A stretch of 64,000 nt of DNA from Halieaceae bacterium UBA4452. GTDB lineage: Bacteria; Pseudomonadota; Gammaproteobacteria; Pseudomonadales; Halieaceae. Of the stretch, positions 35,306 through 44,277 are shown one piece after another. Position numbers and translations under genes: made by a program. Below the pieces are notes generated by a model. It had not been told where the DNA came from. It did not search any database and saw only the letters and a program-made list of their open reading frames with translations. The stretch covers positions 3,517 through 67,516 of the forward strand of contig DGPA01000030.1 in the NCBI GenBank assembly GCA_002389505.1, given 5' to 3'. The stretch's first letter is position 1, and the number at the start of each line of letters is the position of its first letter.

Positions 35306-36316
35306 TCACTCGTCGCCATGGTTCATGACATCGATAATGGCCTGAACACATTGCTCGGGCTGGTCCTGCTGGACAAAGTGTCCCGCTGGCGCAATGGTTC
35401 GATGGTCGATACCTCGGCACCCCGGCACGCGCGCCAAGAACGGTTTATCGCCTCCGGCAGTCACAGGGTCATTATCCGCAAAGGCCAGCATGAAGGGTTT
35501 GTCAAATTGCTCCAGGACTGCCCAAGCGGCTTTGTTTTCCGCTACCTCAGGCTCGTCATGGAATAGGGGCACCAACGAGGGAAATCGTCGCGCGCCCGCC
35601 GCATAGCTGATGTCCGGATAGGGCGCATTGTAGGCATCGATTTCGCCTTGACTCAGCGACCTACCGGCTAAGCCGTTGATGATATGGCTGCCCGGGCTGG
35701 CAATGTCAGGATTTTCAGCGGCAAACTTCCGCCAGTAAAAAAAACCCGGAATCCCTGAGGTGTCCTGAAACCGAGCGGGCAAGTCCTTAGCCTGGGGTAC
35801 CGGTAAGGTTTCGTAAGCGGTTTTGAGCGGCTCAGTAAACTCCAGAGGTATGGCCCCCGCAGGTAGACCGCCATTGGATAGCACGACACGACTGAACCGC
35901 TCCGGGTCGTTAGCCACCAGACGCAGACCAATGAGGCTTCCCCAGTCTTGAAAAAAGACGGTGATGCCCGTCAAATTAAGCTGCAGGAGCCAGTCACTCA
36001 TCCATGTGACATGGCGAGCGTAGGTGTAGTCACTTTGCTCGGTGGGCTTGTCCGAACGACCAAAGCCAATAAGATCGGGCGCCACCACCCGCAGACCCTC
36101 TGCCAACAATAGTGGAATCATATCGCGATACAGATAACACCAGGCGGGCTGCCCGTGCATAAGCAACACCACTGGCGCCTCTCGAGGGCCCTCATCAATA
36201 TAGTGCAGTCGAAGGGTGCCGCCGGCACCATCGTCAATGTTGATGTACTGGGGTGGATAAGGAAAACGCTCAAGATGATCAAAGCGCTCGTCGGGTGTTC
36301 GAAGACTATCCATCAT
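35306..36316 (-). CDS. haloalkane dehalogenase, DhlA-like (HLD-I)
   Basis: A 336-residue alpha/beta hydrolase that would replace a halogen on an alkane by hydroxyl. Its N-terminus, LRTPDERFDHLERFPYPPQY, closely follows that of Xanthobacter DhlA. The nucleophile Asp124 and halide-binding Trp125 lie in FFQDWGSLIG, at the same numbers as in DhlA. The HGQPAWCYLYRDMIP oxyanion loop, the likely second halide Trp in FFYWRKF (Trp195), the acid in FADNDPVT and the base His313 in AGHFVQQ are present. It differs from epoxide hydrolases, which need a Tyr pair in the cap. Its own promoter and dyad lie upstream (36337-36377). Confidence 0.85.
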   Translation of the reverse strand: MMDSLRTPDERFDHLERFPYPPQYINIDDGAGGTLRLHYIDEGPREAPVVLLMHGQPAWCYLYRDMIPLLLAEGLRVVAPDLIGFGRSDKPTEQSDYTYARHVTWMSDWLLQLNLTGITVFFQDWGSLIGLRLVANDPERFSRVVLSNGGLPAGAIPLEFTEPLKTAYETLPVPQAKDLPARFQDTSGIPGFFYWRKFAAENPDIASPGSHIINGLAGRSLSQGEIDAYNAPYPDISYAAGARRFPSLVPLFHDEPEVAENKAAWAVLEQFDKPFMLAFADNDPVTAGGDKPFLARVPGCRGIDHRTIAPAGHFVQQDQPEQCVQAIIDVMNHGDE

Positions 36317-36336
36317 TTAGCCCACTATTAAATTGG

Positions 36337-36377
36337 CAGTTATAGTGCCATTATGTATAACTGGCCCACAAATGCAA
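36337..36377 (-). promoter_or_regulatory. promoter with overlapping 27-base dyad before the dehalogenase
   Basis: On the minus strand TTGCAT (36377-36372) and CATAAT (36355-36350) are 16 bases apart, a plausible -35/-10 pair. CAGTTATA (36337-36344) and TATAACTG (36356-36363) form perfect eight-base arms around an 11-base spacer that contains the -10 element. Placement over the core promoter about 20 bases before the ATG is typical of a repressor operator. No regulator gene lies next to it. The binding protein is unknown. Confidence 0.5.
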
Positions 36378-36440
36378 CTGGCCATGGGGGCGTCACCCGG
36401 ACGGCCAAGCGCCTAACAGCACCCTCATTAGCGCCTGTTG

Positions 36441-37385
36441 CTAGGGCATAGCTCGTGAGAGGGGCGCGCCTAAGGAAGCAAGGATTGATCGCGTACCTGC
36501 AAAGGGTCGCCGTCCGTGCATCACCTGTAGATTATCGAGCAGGGCTATCTCACCAGTCTGCCACCGCAGGTCGACCGAATGCTCATAGCAGGTATCAATC
36601 GCGATCTGTAAATGGTCGCTGTCCATCATCGACCCGTCGCCAAAACACAGTCTCGCTTCGTTGTCGTCCTCACTGGGGTTCCATCCCGCAGCCGCAGCAA
36701 CAATTTGATTGAAAAATACCTCTCGTCCACCGCCAAACGCTTCGATCGCAGGCAGCACTGGGGTTTGGACTGACAGCGCGTCATCCTGAAGCCAGCGACA
36801 GTCATAGCCCAATGACCCTAGCACATCCTCGGCGTCTGCCTTGGTCTGGACCCCCAGGGTATCGCGCCAACTCCGTCCCTGACCCGACTCCCGATCTGAC
36901 CATGCGGGCATGGCATTGCGATAGCGCACACCGGCATCTCTGAGCTTGCCGGTAAAATCTGGGCATCGTTCATCGAGCGCCGCCAATGCCGTATCTGATC
37001 GACATATCGGCGTAGCGCCCCCTGAGTCGGCAGCTTGCTCACAAAAAAAGAAAAGCCGGCTGGGAAAAGTCAGCGTCTGCGCCATCTCATGATGAAGATA
37101 AATCTCTACGCTAGGTGGCGCCTCATTGGCGGTGAATACACGCGCCGTCCTATGCGCCCTGAGCGCATTGGAAAAAGATTGTTCGTAGGCAAAATTCGTG
37201 TAGCTAAAACGGTCGATAAAATCATGGAACTCAATAGCCGACCTCGGTTCATAGCCACGAAAAAGCACAAAGCCGTGCTCATCAAGCAGCGTAGTTATCC
37301 ATGCCATCTGAGCGTTATCGAGTCGACCAACCCCCGACATCGGAAAATCTTCAGGGGTAACGACAGCAATAGCGGGGGTTGTCAC
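36441..37385 (-). CDS. TauD/TfdA-family Fe(II)/2-oxoglutarate dioxygenase (SyrP-like)
   Basis: A 314-residue oxygenase. The iron ligands are His and Glu in IYLHHEMAQT (H-x-E type) and a distal histidine in VMHGRRPFAGTR, where the arginine binds 2-oxoglutarate. The HHEM form with FFFCEQAADSGGATPICRSD is characteristic of the SyrP/CAS-like branch rather than of taurine dioxygenase, which has HSD. It would hydroxylate an unknown substrate. The GTG start lies nine bases after the aldo/keto reductase stop, so it closes the SSS-Gfo/Idh-AKR-dioxygenase operon. Confidence 0.85.
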   Translation of the reverse strand: MTTPAIAVVTPEDFPMSGVGRLDNAQMAWITTLLDEHGFVLFRGYEPRSAIEFHDFIDRFSYTNFAYEQSFSNALRAHRTARVFTANEAPPSVEIYLHHEMAQTLTFPSRLFFFCEQAADSGGATPICRSDTALAALDERCPDFTGKLRDAGVRYRNAMPAWSDRESGQGRSWRDTLGVQTKADAEDVLGSLGYDCRWLQDDALSVQTPVLPAIEAFGGGREVFFNQIVAAAAGWNPSEDDNEARLCFGDGSMMDSDHLQIAIDTCYEHSVDLRWQTGEIALLDNLQVMHGRRPFAGTRSILASLGAPLSRAMP

Positions 37386-37394
37386 GGGTCGCGG

Positions 37395-38372
37395 CTACTC
37401 ATAAATCGCATGAAAGCGATTAAAGGCGCCCTCACAAAAATCAGCAGGATTGTTAAAGCGTCGACCTCGCTCAAGCTGATTGAGAGCGACCATATCGGCG
37501 TCGGATAGCGCGAAGTCAAACAGCGCCAGGTTTTCTGATCGACGCTGAGCGTGGCTCGACTTAGGAATAACCGCGGTGCCGCGTTGAATGCCCCACCTGA
37601 GAACGACTTGGGCTGCCGGGCGGCCCATGCGTTGAGCTATGGCCAACACCACGGGTTCAAGCAACACCGAATCCGGCGCGGTTGCCATGTTTAACTCGAC
37701 ATAGGAGGCAGCCCCCAGCGGGGAGAAAGCGGTCACCGGTAGCTGATAATCCTGCGCCGTCCTGAGAAGGGCCCGTTGCTGCAGATAGGGGTGTAATTCG
37801 ACTTGCAGCATCGCGGGCTTTATCCGTGCATACGCCATGAGATCATGAATCAACGCCGCGTTGTAGTTACAGACACCAATATGTCGAACAAGCCCTTCAT
37901 CTACCAATGCTTCCATTGCCTGCCAGGTTTGATGCAGCGGCACCGATGCTCTTTCCATGCGTGGGTGATCTGAGCAAGGATCATAAATCCACTCCGGTGG
38001 GTACCGTTCCTCAAACTCGACATAACGTAAAGCGATGGGAAAATGAATCAGATATAAATCGAGATAGTCGAGGCTCAGGTCGTCTAGCGTTCGCCGACAG
38101 GCTGACTTTACATGGGCTTTATCGTGGTAGGTATTCCAGAGTTTAGAGGTCACCCACAGATCCTCGCGGCGACACAGTCCGTCCGCCAGCGCCGATTGAA
38201 TACCCACGCCAACCGCCGCTTCATTACCGTAGTCACAGGCGCTATCCAGATGACGGTATCCCGCGTCAATCGACGAGTGCACCATCGACGGAGCATCCTC
38301 GGGCGATACTTTCCACAATCCCAAGCCTACCGAAGGCATAGGGCTTTCTCCCAGCTTAAGATACTCAATCAA
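37395..38372 (-). CDS. aldo/keto reductase
   Basis: About 325 residues. A TTG at 38372, nine bases after AGGGAG, gives IEYLKLGESPMPSVGLGLW, the normal family start; longer readings overlap the upstream gene by 65 bases. The catalytic tetrad is in place: Asp in HLDSACDYGNE with its Tyr, Lys in VTSKLWNT and His in LYLIHFPIAL. The cofactor segment VIPKSSHAQRRSENL binds NADPH phosphate. It would reduce a carbonyl in the pathway fed by the symporter. It overlaps the Gfo/Idh stop by eight bases. Confidence 0.9.
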   Translation of the reverse strand: MIEYLKLGESPMPSVGLGLWKVSPEDAPSMVHSSIDAGYRHLDSACDYGNEAAVGVGIQSALADGLCRREDLWVTSKLWNTYHDKAHVKSACRRTLDDLSLDYLDLYLIHFPIALRYVEFEERYPPEWIYDPCSDHPRMERASVPLHQTWQAMEALVDEGLVRHIGVCNYNAALIHDLMAYARIKPAMLQVELHPYLQQRALLRTAQDYQLPVTAFSPLGAASYVELNMATAPDSVLLEPVVLAIAQRMGRPAAQVVLRWGIQRGTAVIPKSSHAQRRSENLALFDFALSDADMVALNQLERGRRFNNPADFCEGAFNRFHAIYE

Positions 38373-39609
38373 GACATTGGTCTCCCTGTTTTTCGTTGAA
38401 TGGTAATAAATGGGCCTGATAGGCATCAATGCCCCGCGCTTGAAGGCTATTGCTGACGTCGACCACCGCTCCCGTTGTCATCGATTGTTGCGCCATAGTA
38501 GCAACAATGATGGCCCACAGGCCCTCAACGCAGGTCGCCGCGTCGTTGTTATTACCGGTCAGCTGCTCCGTGAAGCGATCATGCTCAAAAAGCGTGGAGC
38601 CATAGTGCCCGCCCTGCTCTATATCATCCGGGAACCGGCAATCAACGCCCCCATAGGCGTCGTGGCCAGTCACCTCGACGCTGATGGTCGCCGATGATGA
38701 ACGGCCCGGTGTAAAGCTGGCAGACTCGGTGGTCCGTAACATTCCGCGTTGCCCCCCCACCATCAGTTCCTCGAACAGCTGCTCACTGAACATATTGAGC
38801 GCGAACTGCGCTCTGACACCATTCTCATAATCAATAATCACAAGGGCATGGTCGTCAATATCGGCACTGCGCCCCTCATGGCTAAAGTCGAGGAAATTAA
38901 CGGCCCGACCACCCGTGGCAAACACCGTTTTGGGTAGGCTAGCGGCAATGCGATTGAGTAAATCAAAGTAATGGCAGCATTTTTCCACCAATGTCCCCCC
39001 GGAATCGCTGGCAAACTTATTCCACTCATTGACCTTGGGCAAAAAAGCGGGTCGGTACTCACACAGGCTAATCATATGAACGGCTCCCACGTCGCCTCGA
39101 CCAATCGCTGACAGAGCCAGTTGGTATTGGGATTTGAAGCGGTACTGCATACCCACTTGAATGGGCGCAGGATAGCGGTGACTTTGCTCCGCTAGATACA
39201 GCGCATCGTCCAGGGTAGTTGCCATGGGCTTTTCTAAAAAGATCGCCTTCGCTGAATGCTTGAGCTGATCGAAGACGGTGCGGTGCGTAAAGTTGGGGCT
39301 GCAAATGAGGATAGCGTCAACAGCGGGGTCGTTGGCAAGAGCGTCAAGATCGGGGTACGTGATCGGCTCCGGCACTGCCCGAGCGAGAAATTCGGCGTTT
39401 GCGCGCGCAATACTGCGGGGGTCAGGGTCATAAAGGCCAATCACCGCTGCTTGATCGAGCGTAAGAATCGCGCGGATATGCTCTCTACCCATCATGCCCG
39501 TTCCTACAACGGCATAGGCAAATCGTCGACCCGGTGGCGACATTCTCGAACGCAGCGCGGCCACGAGGTGGTCTCGTTGCTGTTGAATACTGCTGTCCCT
39601 AGTGTACAC
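38365..39609 (-). CDS. Gfo/Idh/MocA family oxidoreductase
   Basis: About 414 residues from a GTG at 39609, just after the symporter stop and behind GAGG; a longer TTG reading to 39672 would overlap the symporter by 55 bases. The Rossmann motif is YAVVGTGMMGREHIRAIL, the family lysine is in FLEKPMATTLDDAL, and the C-terminal domain contains the conserved EKCCHYFDLLNRI segment. Members act on sugars, inositols and related polyols with NAD(P). Context suggests that the symporter imports its substrate. It is coupled to the aldo/keto reductase downstream. Confidence 0.88.
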   Translation of the reverse strand: MYTRDSSIQQQRDHLVAALRSRMSPPGRRFAYAVVGTGMMGREHIRAILTLDQAAVIGLYDPDPRSIARANAEFLARAVPEPITYPDLDALANDPAVDAILICSPNFTHRTVFDQLKHSAKAIFLEKPMATTLDDALYLAEQSHRYPAPIQVGMQYRFKSQYQLALSAIGRGDVGAVHMISLCEYRPAFLPKVNEWNKFASDSGGTLVEKCCHYFDLLNRIAASLPKTVFATGGRAVNFLDFSHEGRSADIDDHALVIIDYENGVRAQFALNMFSEQLFEELMVGGQRGMLRTTESASFTPGRSSSATISVEVTGHDAYGGVDCRFPDDIEQGGHYGSTLFEHDRFTEQLTGNNNDAATCVEGLWAIIVATMAQQSMTTGAVVDVSNSLQARGIDAYQAHLLPFNEKQGDQCLD

Positions 39610-39617
39610 GCGAGCGG

Positions 39618-41333
39618 TTACCTCGGTTGATAAGTTGCTCTCTGGTGACTGTACCGACAAGAATGTCGCCAAACGGCAATATTGAGCATAACAAGTAACC
39701 CCACGGCAGACTGGAAACCCAGCCCAATGCCATCCACCACTCCGAGCGGTGAAAACAAAAGGTATAGCGTCACGACGCAGGACAGCAGCGTGAACGCACA
39801 GGCTTTCGCGTGGCGCCAGGGAGTCATGTCGACAGAAGACGATGAGGGACTCGCTCGATGGCTTGCAGGATACAGATAGCCGATGACCAAGAGGAGAGTG
39901 ACCTCAATAGCAAATAACAGCGCATAGAGGTGTAAAAAATGTATGTCTATCTGTGCTTTGAAGACAAATTGGAACGAGGCATAGGCAAGCAGATGGAAAC
40001 TAATAGCGATTTTCACAGCGATAGCGGGCACCCGGGTGGTGAGCATACCGATCAATACGATGGCAATAATAGGGATATTATAAAATCCCGTGAACATGCG
40101 AATCAGTTGCCACAGCCCATCCGGGGCGAACTGCAACAGGGGCGCTACGCCCATCGATACGAGGGCAATGGCGAGGCTGCCCCACTTGGCACTATTGACC
40201 AGCGCCCGCTCATCGAGCTTTTTGTGTCGCAGTGGCTGGAGCACATCAAGGGTAAACATGGTGGCGGCGCTATTGATCAGTGAATTGAAGGAGCTGAACA
40301 CCGCGCCCAGCAATACCGCCAGGAAAAACCCCATCGCCCATGTCGGCAGCGTATCGCGAACCAGCTGAGGATAGGCAAGGTCAATCGATCCCAGTCCCGG
40401 ACCGTAAAGATGGAAGGCAATCACACCGGGAATCATCATAAAAAAAGGCACAAGGACCTTAAAAAAACCTGAGAATAAAACGCCTTTTTGGCCCTCAGCA
40501 AAGCTCTTCGCTGACAACGTCCGCTGAATAACGTACTGATTCGAACACCAGTAGAACAGATTGGCAAAAATCATCCCCGTGAACAAGGTGCCAAAGGGCG
40601 TCGGGTCATCTGGGCTGCCTATTGCGTTGAGTTTTTGTGGGTGCTCACTGACTAAGATCCCGAGCCCTTCTGACACATCACCGGCACCGAGCAATCTCAG
40701 TCCCAGAACGGGAATAAGCACACCGACAACCAGCAAACCAATCCCGTTGAACGTATCCGATACCGCAACCGCTTTCATACCACCCAAAATGGCATACAAA
40801 GCGCCCACCGCTCCGATAACCACCACAGTAATGCCCAATGATACGGAATAACTGGCTCCCGTAAGCGAGGGAACATCGAACAGCTTGAGGACAGCCACCG
40901 AACCCGCATAAAGCACACTGGGAATAGTGACTAAACCATAACCCAGCAAAAATAGCGCCACGCTAATACGCCTGACATCGTCATCGTAGCGGCTCGCTAG
41001 AAATTGAGGCAAGGTGGTGAATCCGCCCCGCAGATAGCGCGGCAGGAAAAAAAATGCCATTGCCACCGTTGCTACCGCGGCGGTGACCTCCCAGCCCATA
41101 GCACTCATATTAAAACCATACGCGGAGCCGTTGAGTCCTATCAATTGCTCCGCTGAAAGGTTGGTCAACAACAATGAGCCGGCGATGAAAGGCGCACTCA
41201 ACCCTCTACCGGCTAAAAAATACCCTTCACTGCTGTCGGTGGAATGCCGCGATTGGCGATAAGACAGCCATGCGACCGTAGCCATGAAAAGTAGGCAGGT
41301 CACACTCAAGGTCAGTAATTCAGTTGACGACAC
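39618..41333 (-). CDS. sodium:solute symporter (SSS family, SGLT-like)
   Basis: A 571-residue inner-membrane carrier with about 14 hydrophobic segments. The GTG start follows GAGGA by six bases. SSS hallmarks are GYFLAGRGLSAPFIAGSLLLTNLSAEQLIGLNG-like helix-1 residues (33-64) and GGMKAVAVSDTFNGIGLLVV, typical of SGLT-type sugar/inositol transporters. FSSFNSLINSAATMFTLDVL is the sodium-site region. Nine bases after it comes the Gfo/Idh gene, so it heads an operon of four genes. Likely cargo is a sugar or polyol, which fits the Gfo/Idh and AKR genes; that is inference. Confidence 0.92.
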   Translation of the reverse strand: MSSTELLTLSVTCLLFMATVAWLSYRQSRHSTDSSEGYFLAGRGLSAPFIAGSLLLTNLSAEQLIGLNGSAYGFNMSAMGWEVTAAVATVAMAFFFLPRYLRGGFTTLPQFLASRYDDDVRRISVALFLLGYGLVTIPSVLYAGSVAVLKLFDVPSLTGASYSVSLGITVVVIGAVGALYAILGGMKAVAVSDTFNGIGLLVVGVLIPVLGLRLLGAGDVSEGLGILVSEHPQKLNAIGSPDDPTPFGTLFTGMIFANLFYWCSNQYVIQRTLSAKSFAEGQKGVLFSGFFKVLVPFFMMIPGVIAFHLYGPGLGSIDLAYPQLVRDTLPTWAMGFFLAVLLGAVFSSFNSLINSAATMFTLDVLQPLRHKKLDERALVNSAKWGSLAIALVSMGVAPLLQFAPDGLWQLIRMFTGFYNIPIIAIVLIGMLTTRVPAIAVKIAISFHLLAYASFQFVFKAQIDIHFLHLYALLFAIEVTLLLVIGYLYPASHRASPSSSSVDMTPWRHAKACAFTLLSCVVTLYLLFSPLGVVDGIGLGFQSAVGLLVMLNIAVWRHSCRYSHQRATYQPR

Positions 41334-41371
41334 AACCGGTCCTCAGCAAGGTTCGTCTCAGAGTAAAGACT

Positions 41372-41506
41372 CTACGAGCTGGCATCAATAGAAGACCCGA
41401 AGGAGGTATAGATCGATGTCATCAAGGTGTCGGTAATTCGCACCCCCGCCTGTGAGCCTTCAAAGCGGCAGGCAGCGATGCTGGGTACGGGCACCCCTAT
41501 TGTCAT
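41372..41506 (-). pseudogene. possible C-terminal gene remnant or small protein
   Basis: An ATG at 41506, seven bases after AAGGG, opens 44 residues: a hydrophobic start with GVPVPSIAACRFEG, then an amphipathic helix AGVRITDTLMTSIYTSF, ending SSIDASS. Codon use is like real genes, and the shape resembles the tail of a larger oxidoreductase or enzyme. I do not recognise it. It lies between the TonB-receptor terminator and the symporter. It may also be a real short protein or chance. Confidence 0.25.
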
Positions 41507-41572
41507 CCCTGAACCCTTTGGCCTCGCCAATGACCCGAGGTGTTTGACTAACACCTGCGGACAGGATCAGAC

Positions 41573-41599
41573 AAAAAAAAGCCGGCCAATAAGGCCGGC
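41573..41599 (-). terminator. Rho-independent terminator of the TonB-receptor gene
   Basis: On the minus strand the sequence after the receptor stop forms GCCGGCC (41599-41593), loop of five, GGCCGGC (41587-41581), followed by eight T (41580-41573). A perfect seven-base GC stem and T-run are a textbook terminator. It shows that the receptor is a separate transcript from the symporter operon. Confidence 0.9.
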
Positions 41600-41617
41600 G
41601 TTGATTCACCAAAGTGC

Positions 41618-44260
41618 TTAGAATTCCCAAGCCGCTTGAATACCCCAGACCTCGCCACGGGCGCGATACTGGAAGTGTGACCCACTGGCCAAGGGTACGT
41701 CAGCCGCGCCACTCGCCGTCAGTTCATCGCCAATGTTGCGACCGTACAACATGATCATCCAAGAATCGGTACGCAGACCGGTTCGCAGGTTGACCTTTTC
41801 AAATCCCTTCTGAATGTCAACAGGGTCCAAGTCGCCAGTCATGAAGTAATCGTCAACGAAGTTCACATCGAGCTGGGTGAACCACATCATCGAACCAATA
41901 GGCTGGACAAACTCAGCACCAAAGGATCCACTGAGCTCCGGTGCACCGAGGGCCACACCGCTTAAGTCCTGTGACTGACCAGAGGGTAAGCCATTGCCAA
42001 GAAATAACTGTTCACAAACTCGACCACCGACCTCCACGGAGGTGACAGGGGCACTGGAATCAGTGATACCCAGTCCGCGCAGCGCATCCTGCTGCAAGGC
42101 GGTACAACCGGCACCTGGGAAGGAGCCGTATTCACCGTCGAGGTACCCCAGCGACAGGTTTAGACGAAACTGATCAGATACCTGCCACGCCGCGTCCACT
42201 TCAAAACCTGATATTTCAGTACTTGCCGCATTGGCGACAACAAACCCTAGACCCACAAAGGTCGATACCTGTTGGTCGTCGTATTCACTGGTGAAGTAGT
42301 TCCAGTTCAGGCGCATAGCACCGTCGAGTAAAGTGTGTTTACCACCAATTTCGAAGGACCACGCCGTTTCGTCATCGTATTCAAAACCGACACCAGGCTG
42401 GTCTCTCAGTATGGTGCCATCTGGCAGGAACACAGGGTTTTGATCGTCTACCGAGTTAAAACCACCACTCTTAAAGCCCTCAGAATAACTAGCATACAGC
42501 AGGTGATTATCTGCTGGCGTCCAGTTAATGGAGATAGACGGCATTAACTGATCCGTGTCGCGCTCCTCGACAAAGGCGTGTGTGTAACTATCAAAAGATG
42601 CACCCTGAAGTCCGTGCATTAGGGGCTGCGCCGCCGGGTCGGTGGGGTTGACAATGCCCGTTGCCGCTTGCGTGAGATCCGTTCGCGCAATGACGTCCTT
42701 CGTTTCTTCGGTGTAACGGACACCTGCGGTCACACTCAGTGTCTCCGTCAGGTCGAGGGTACCTTGGAAAAAGACCGCAAAGGATTCGGTGTCTTGCACC
42801 CATCTGGACAAGCGACCCACCTGACTAAACATGGTAACGCCCTCCACACCAGGCGCTAATGGTCCCCCAGGGGCCACTAGAATAGGTGCTACGGCTGGCC
42901 CCGCCAAACCGGTGGCGATACCCAATAGCTGTGCAGGGCTGTACGCCAAAAAGGTGGGGGTCCCGCAGAAAGGGTTGCCTGTCGCCGCCGCCGCAGCGGG
43001 TGGGCAGGTAATGGCACGCATGATACCGGGATTGCCCAAGGTGCCATCCACGACCACTAAGCGATCGATTTCTTGCTCAGATTCAATGTAGTTGGCACCA
43101 AGAATCCAGTTGAATGCTCCCTCTCCGTCCGAGGATAAACGCACCTCTTGAAAGAATTGGTCGAATTCAGAGTCATCACTGCGGCCGATGAACTCAACGG
43201 GCAAGAAGTCAGCATCAATGCCGTCTTCGTACTCGTAATTTGAGACGCCGGTCACCGTATTCAAGGTCATGCCGTTGTCAAACCGGTGTTCGAAGTTCAT
43301 TGAGAATTCGGAGTTTTGCGTATCGGTACCGTCTTTACGCTCGGGACCGTTGCTGCCACTGAGTGCGGCACCGCCAAGAGAGTAGCCATCGCGGTAGGCG
43401 TCGGTAATGCCCGGGCTAAAGCCCGGCCACGCCAGAGCCATCATGGCGTACATAGCTTGGTTACTGGCTGGCGCATTCGGCAGGGGCTGGAAAGTGGTAA
43501 CAGTGCCCGTGCTTCCCTCCCGCAAATAATCGCTGTAGGTGAAGCGAAGGCCTAGGCTAGTTCGCTCGGAGGGCTCCCACTGGAGTCCCAAACGAACAAT
43601 ACTTTCCTCAGTACTCGGCATGCTGTCGCCCCAGGAATTGGGGGCCGTGTTCTTGTTATAGCCATCAATTTCACGGGTCATGCCGGCAATGCGCACAGCA
43701 ACTGTGTCCGACAGACTCCCTGTGACATGACCTTCAAAGTACTTGCCATTGTCGCTCTCAAAACTCGCGGCCACCCGGCCTGAGAGGTCTTCACCCACTC
43801 GCGGTGCGCCCGTGCGAACATTGATCGCGCCTGCCAACGTGTTTTTACCAAAAAGTGTGCCCTGAGGACCACGAAGCACCTCCACTTGCTCAAGATCGAA
43901 TAGCCCTAACCGCGCTTGTCGACTTTTACCGTAGTGCACCCCATCCACGAACATACCCACCGACTGTTCAAAAGACTGCTGCGCACCAATGGATATGCCG
44001 CGCATAGAAATAATGGTGTTAACCGTGTTTTCAGACACCGAGAAGTTGGGTACGTAAGCACCCAGTTCGGTAAAGCTTCGAATGGACGCGTCCTGAATCA
44101 CCTCGCCACTGATAGCGGTGACCGAGATAGGAACATCTTGGAGGCTTTCAGTACGCTTCTGAGCGGTGACAAGCACCTCCTCTAATTCTGCTGATAACGC
44201 CACGCCTGACGCGCTGGCAAGAGCTATACATAGCCCTGTACGAATGTAATGCTTGTTCAT
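41618..44260 (-). CDS. TonB-dependent outer-membrane receptor
   Basis: An 880-residue receptor from the ATG at 44260, five bases behind GAGGAG; a longer reading to 44296 lies inside a leader dyad and is unlikely. A signal peptide ends near SGVALSA. The TonB box region is EEVLVTAQKRTESLQDVPISV, typical of the proteobacterial plug (EEVVVTAQKR type). The plug (about 40-165) contains GTLFGKNTLAGAINVRTGAPR. The 22-strand barrel ends in AAWEF with terminal Phe. Around residues 415-475 one extracellular loop is very Ala/Pro/Gly-rich, with two cysteines (ITCPPAA and NPFCGTP). The ligand is unknown; linkage to the SSS operon hints at a sugar-like or organic solute. Confidence 0.92.
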   Translation of the reverse strand: MNKHYIRTGLCIALASASGVALSAELEEVLVTAQKRTESLQDVPISVTAISGEVIQDASIRSFTELGAYVPNFSVSENTVNTIISMRGISIGAQQSFEQSVGMFVDGVHYGKSRQARLGLFDLEQVEVLRGPQGTLFGKNTLAGAINVRTGAPRVGEDLSGRVAASFESDNGKYFEGHVTGSLSDTVAVRIAGMTREIDGYNKNTAPNSWGDSMPSTEESIVRLGLQWEPSERTSLGLRFTYSDYLREGSTGTVTTFQPLPNAPASNQAMYAMMALAWPGFSPGITDAYRDGYSLGGAALSGSNGPERKDGTDTQNSEFSMNFEHRFDNGMTLNTVTGVSNYEYEDGIDADFLPVEFIGRSDDSEFDQFFQEVRLSSDGEGAFNWILGANYIESEQEIDRLVVVDGTLGNPGIMRAITCPPAAAAATGNPFCGTPTFLAYSPAQLLGIATGLAGPAVAPILVAPGGPLAPGVEGVTMFSQVGRLSRWVQDTESFAVFFQGTLDLTETLSVTAGVRYTEETKDVIARTDLTQAATGIVNPTDPAAQPLMHGLQGASFDSYTHAFVEERDTDQLMPSISINWTPADNHLLYASYSEGFKSGGFNSVDDQNPVFLPDGTILRDQPGVGFEYDDETAWSFEIGGKHTLLDGAMRLNWNYFTSEYDDQQVSTFVGLGFVVANAASTEISGFEVDAAWQVSDQFRLNLSLGYLDGEYGSFPGAGCTALQQDALRGLGITDSSAPVTSVEVGGRVCEQLFLGNGLPSGQSQDLSGVALGAPELSGSFGAEFVQPIGSMMWFTQLDVNFVDDYFMTGDLDPVDIQKGFEKVNLRTGLRTDSWMIMLYGRNIGDELTASGAADVPLASGSHFQYRARGEVWGIQAAWEF

Positions 44261-44277
44261 AAACACTCCTCGTTTAC

